The notes under the pieces: model-generated
Told to the model about the DNA's origin: nothing
Databases searched by the model: none
Seen by the model: only the letters and a program-made list of their open reading frames with translations
Program-made: the position numbers and the translations under genes
NCBI GenBank assembly: GCA_020053015.1
Contig: JAGVNY010000070.1
Coordinates: forward strand, 1 to 34,244
Reading direction: 5' to 3'
From: Candidatus Zixiibacteriota bacterium
GTDB taxonomy: Bacteria > Zixibacteria > MSB-5A5 > JAABVY01 > JAHJOQ01
Length of the DNA stretch: 34,244 nucleotides
Shown here: piece by piece, positions 32,467 to 34,244 of the stretch
How positions within the stretch are numbered: the first letter of the stretch is position 1
Layout: each line of letters begins with the position of its first letter

Positions 32467-33096
32467 ATGTTCAGACGGTTGTTGCCCAAAGAAACCAGCT
32501 TCTTCGACTACTTCGAAGAGCACAGCAAGTTCGCTATGCAAGCATGCAGAGAATTGGATTTGATCGCGAGCAATCCGCTCGATCTGGCCGGAGGCGTGAG
32601 CCGTGTGAAGGAAATAGAGCATCAGGCCGACGAGATTACCCATTCGTGCATCGACGCACTACATCGCACGTTTATCACGCCGATTGACAGGTCTGACATT
32701 CATCGACTCATCAAGAAGATGGATGATATAGTCGATTCCGTCGACAGCGCGTCATCGAGGATGCTGCTTTACGAGCTCACTGAAGTTCGTCCCGAGCTCA
32801 AGCAATTCACGGAAGTACTGGTGAGAGCAACGACGGCAATAGACGGCGCTGTCAGGAGCTTGCGCAACGTCAATCAGGCCAATGAGACAATCAATAAGCA
32901 CTGCATGGAGGTGCATGCCGCTGAAAACGAAGGGGATCAGATTCTGCGGTCCGCTCTCGCCACGCTTTTTAGAGAAGAAAAAGACGCAGTACTGGTGATC
33001 AAATGGAAAGAGATATTCGAGAGGCTTGAAAAGGCCACAGATCGCTGCGAGGATGTCGTGAACATCGTCGAAGGCGTCGTGATAGAGGCCTCGTGA
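32467..33096 (+). CDS. DUF47/PhoU-like phosphate transport accessory protein
   Basis: The 209-residue, all-helical cytoplasmic protein starts MFRRLLPKETSFFDYFEEHS, the usual opening of the DUF47 (PhoU_div) family. It contains the family segments VKEIEHQADEITHSCIDALHRTFITPIDRSDIHRLIKKMDDIVD and VHAAENEGDQILRSAL, whose acidic residues probably bind metal. These proteins accompany PiT transporters and are thought to regulate phosphate uptake. ATG 32467 has GGAG five bases upstream; the longer frame from TTG 32410 has none. The stop overlaps the start of the transporter gene by four bases (GTGA), implying coupled translation. Confidence 0.92.
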   Translation: MFRRLLPKETSFFDYFEEHSKFAMQACRELDLIASNPLDLAGGVSRVKEIEHQADEITHSCIDALHRTFITPIDRSDIHRLIKKMDDIVDSVDSASSRMLLYELTEVRPELKQFTEVLVRATTAIDGAVRSLRNVNQANETINKHCMEVHAAENEGDQILRSALATLFREEKDAVLVIKWKEIFERLEKATDRCEDVVNIVEGVVIEAS

Positions 33097-34127
33097 CGAT
33101 GACTCCGATACTGTTTGTCATCATTCTCACGGTTGTCGTCGCCCTGATATTCGACATTATCAATGGGTTTCACGACGCAGCTAATTCCATCGCGACTGTC
33201 GTGTCGACTCGAGTTCTCAGCCCGAGGATCGCTGTGCTCTGGGCCGCGTTCTTCAACTTCGTGGCGATGTTCGTTTTCTCCCCTCGCGTCGCCGACACTA
33301 TATCAAAGATCGTCAAGATCAGCGGAGGCGACAATGTCTACGTTTACGTGGTACTTGCCGGACTGCTCGGCGCGATAGTCTGGGATCTTATCACATGGTG
33401 GCTGGGGTTGCCGACGAGTTCGTCCCATGCACTCATTGGCGGGGTAGCCGGCGCGGGACTTACGTGCGGGGGAGTCGGGGTGATTCGGTGGAGCAATATC
33501 TGGAAGACCGTCGAGTTTATTCCGCTTGCACCCCTAATCGGCCTTGTGATTGCCTTCTTCGTTATGATAGGCGTCTACTGGATTTTCCGCAAGTGGAAAC
33601 CCACAGAGGTCGACCGGCTCTTCCGTAAAGGGCAGCTCATGTCAGCCGCTCTCTATTCGCTGGGTCACGGAGGGAACGACGCACAGAAGACCATGGGGAT
33701 AATCATGGCATTGCTCATAGCCGGTGGCTTGATGAAGCCCGGCGCTGAACTGTCGCTTCTCCATTCGAATACCGCGTGGATAATTCTCTCCTGCCATGCC
33801 GCTATGGGAGTCGGCACAGCATTCGGCGGGTGGCGAATAGTCAAGACCATGGGGATGAAGATCACAAAGCTCAAGCCAGTGGGAGGATTCTGTGCCGAGA
33901 CAGCTGGGGCCGCCACTCTTTTCATGGCGACTCATCTCGGTATACCGGTCTCTACTACCCACACGATCACGGGGGCTATCGTCGGTGTTGGCGCGACCAG
34001 TAGGCTGTCGGGCATCAAATGGGGCGTAGCAGGGAGGATCGTCTGGGCGTGGTTGTTTACAATTCCTGCGGCTGCTTTGGTCTCGTCAGGCTGTTTTCTT
34101 CTTATCAGGCTCTTTCATCCGTTTTAG
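33093..34127 (+). CDS. pit: PiT-family inorganic phosphate transporter
   Basis: The 344-residue membrane protein is a low-affinity phosphate transporter of the PiT family. The duplicated signature is present: GFHDAANSIAT (25-35) and SLGHGGNDAQKTMG (189-202), plus LPTSSSHAL (106-114) and IPVSTTHTITGA in the second half. There are about nine to ten helices, and the length fits compact bacterial PiT proteins. The start is GTG 33093 (overlapping the DUF47 stop) or ATG 33099. With the DUF47 protein it forms a self-contained operon. Metal-phosphate symport is known for the family. Confidence 0.95.
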   Translation: MTMTPILFVIILTVVVALIFDIINGFHDAANSIATVVSTRVLSPRIAVLWAAFFNFVAMFVFSPRVADTISKIVKISGGDNVYVYVVLAGLLGAIVWDLITWWLGLPTSSSHALIGGVAGAGLTCGGVGVIRWSNIWKTVEFIPLAPLIGLVIAFFVMIGVYWIFRKWKPTEVDRLFRKGQLMSAALYSLGHGGNDAQKTMGIIMALLIAGGLMKPGAELSLLHSNTAWIILSCHAAMGVGTAFGGWRIVKTMGMKITKLKPVGGFCAETAGAATLFMATHLGIPVSTTHTITGAIVGVGATSRLSGIKWGVAGRIVWAWLFTIPAAALVSSGCFLLIRLFHPF

Positions 34128-34197
34128 TGTCCTGTCCCTAACGCATCTTTACAGCGGTTGATTCCATCAATGGTCGCGTAGGTATCGCCCGTAGGGA

Positions 34198-34236
34198 AGA
34201 ACCCGAAGTCCCCGATGACGGGGACGAAGCGGTTCT
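34198..34236. terminator. Hairpin downstream of the phosphate transporter, related to the 26615-26700 structure
   Basis: GTCCCCG (34208-34214) and CGGGGAC (34219-34225) form a 7-bp stem with a four-base loop, and AGAACC (34198-34203) pairs with GGTTCT (34231-34236) outside an internal loop. It lies about 70 bases after the transporter stop, without a T-run. GAAGAACCCG (34196-34205) and GGGACGAAG (34221-34229) are shared with 26631-26640 and 26626-26634, suggesting one repeat family. Confidence 0.5.
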
Positions 34237-34244
34237 GCCGATCC

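Noticed and set aside
1-34244. CRISPR arrays, rRNA genes, prophage, toxin-antitoxin or defence islands
   Set aside because: No regularly spaced repeats, rRNA-like sequence, cas, integrase or phage structural genes were seen.

Overview
The window comes from a Gram-negative bacterium: there are two RND efflux systems, a TolC-type outer-membrane factor, an outer-membrane beta-barrel and several signal peptides. Base composition is moderately GC-rich by eye, and the tRNA genes do not encode CCA. The mix of a DUF3098-like protein, giant kinase/TPR/AAA+ regulators and DUF4153/DUF47 proteins would fit an uncultured lineage of the FCB group (for example Zixibacteria), but that placement is a guess.

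Layout. Positions 1-4359 hold a truncated minus-strand gene at the left edge, a DUF4153 membrane protein, a small two-helix membrane protein and an unrecognised minus-strand gene. Positions 4458-18948 form a minus-strand block of two consecutive transcription units, each headed by an ArsR/SmtB repressor with its own promoter and inverted-repeat operator. The upstream unit, about 11 kb, encodes ArsR, a DUF318/ArsP-type permease, a TolC factor, an RND adaptor, an RND pump, a YeeE/YedE sulfur transporter, a small CPKC thioredoxin, a DGC zinc-binding protein, and ArsF-, ArsG- and ArsF-like proteins. The downstream unit encodes ArsR, a double thioredoxin-fold exported protein with a Cys-rich tail, and a MacB/LolCDE-type ABC permease and ATPase. 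Together they look like a metalloid- or thiol-responsive redox and export system, with cytoplasmic and periplasmic thiol chemistry feeding three kinds of exporter.

Positions 18949-19983 are a junction. They contain a frameshifted, truncated HgcB-like (mercury-methylation ferredoxin) remnant fused to the start of an IS3-family transposase, then tRNA-Asp and tRNA-Val, and a small DUF3098-like gene whose stop codon shares its last base with the first base of tRNA-Val.

Positions 20256-26185 hold a second RND pump with its lipoprotein adaptor but no TolC partner, a CPBP-family membrane protease and an outer-membrane beta-barrel protein. Positions 26186-32162 form a regulatory island: a leader with mutually exclusive hairpins, a 1394-residue kinase-TPR-GAF-AAA+-Fis regulator that has lost the sigma54-contacting GAFTGA loop, a small exported proline-rich protein, and a short WYL-like regulator. 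The right end carries a DUF47/PhoU-like protein overlapping a PiT phosphate transporter, followed by a hairpin related to the one in the regulator leader.
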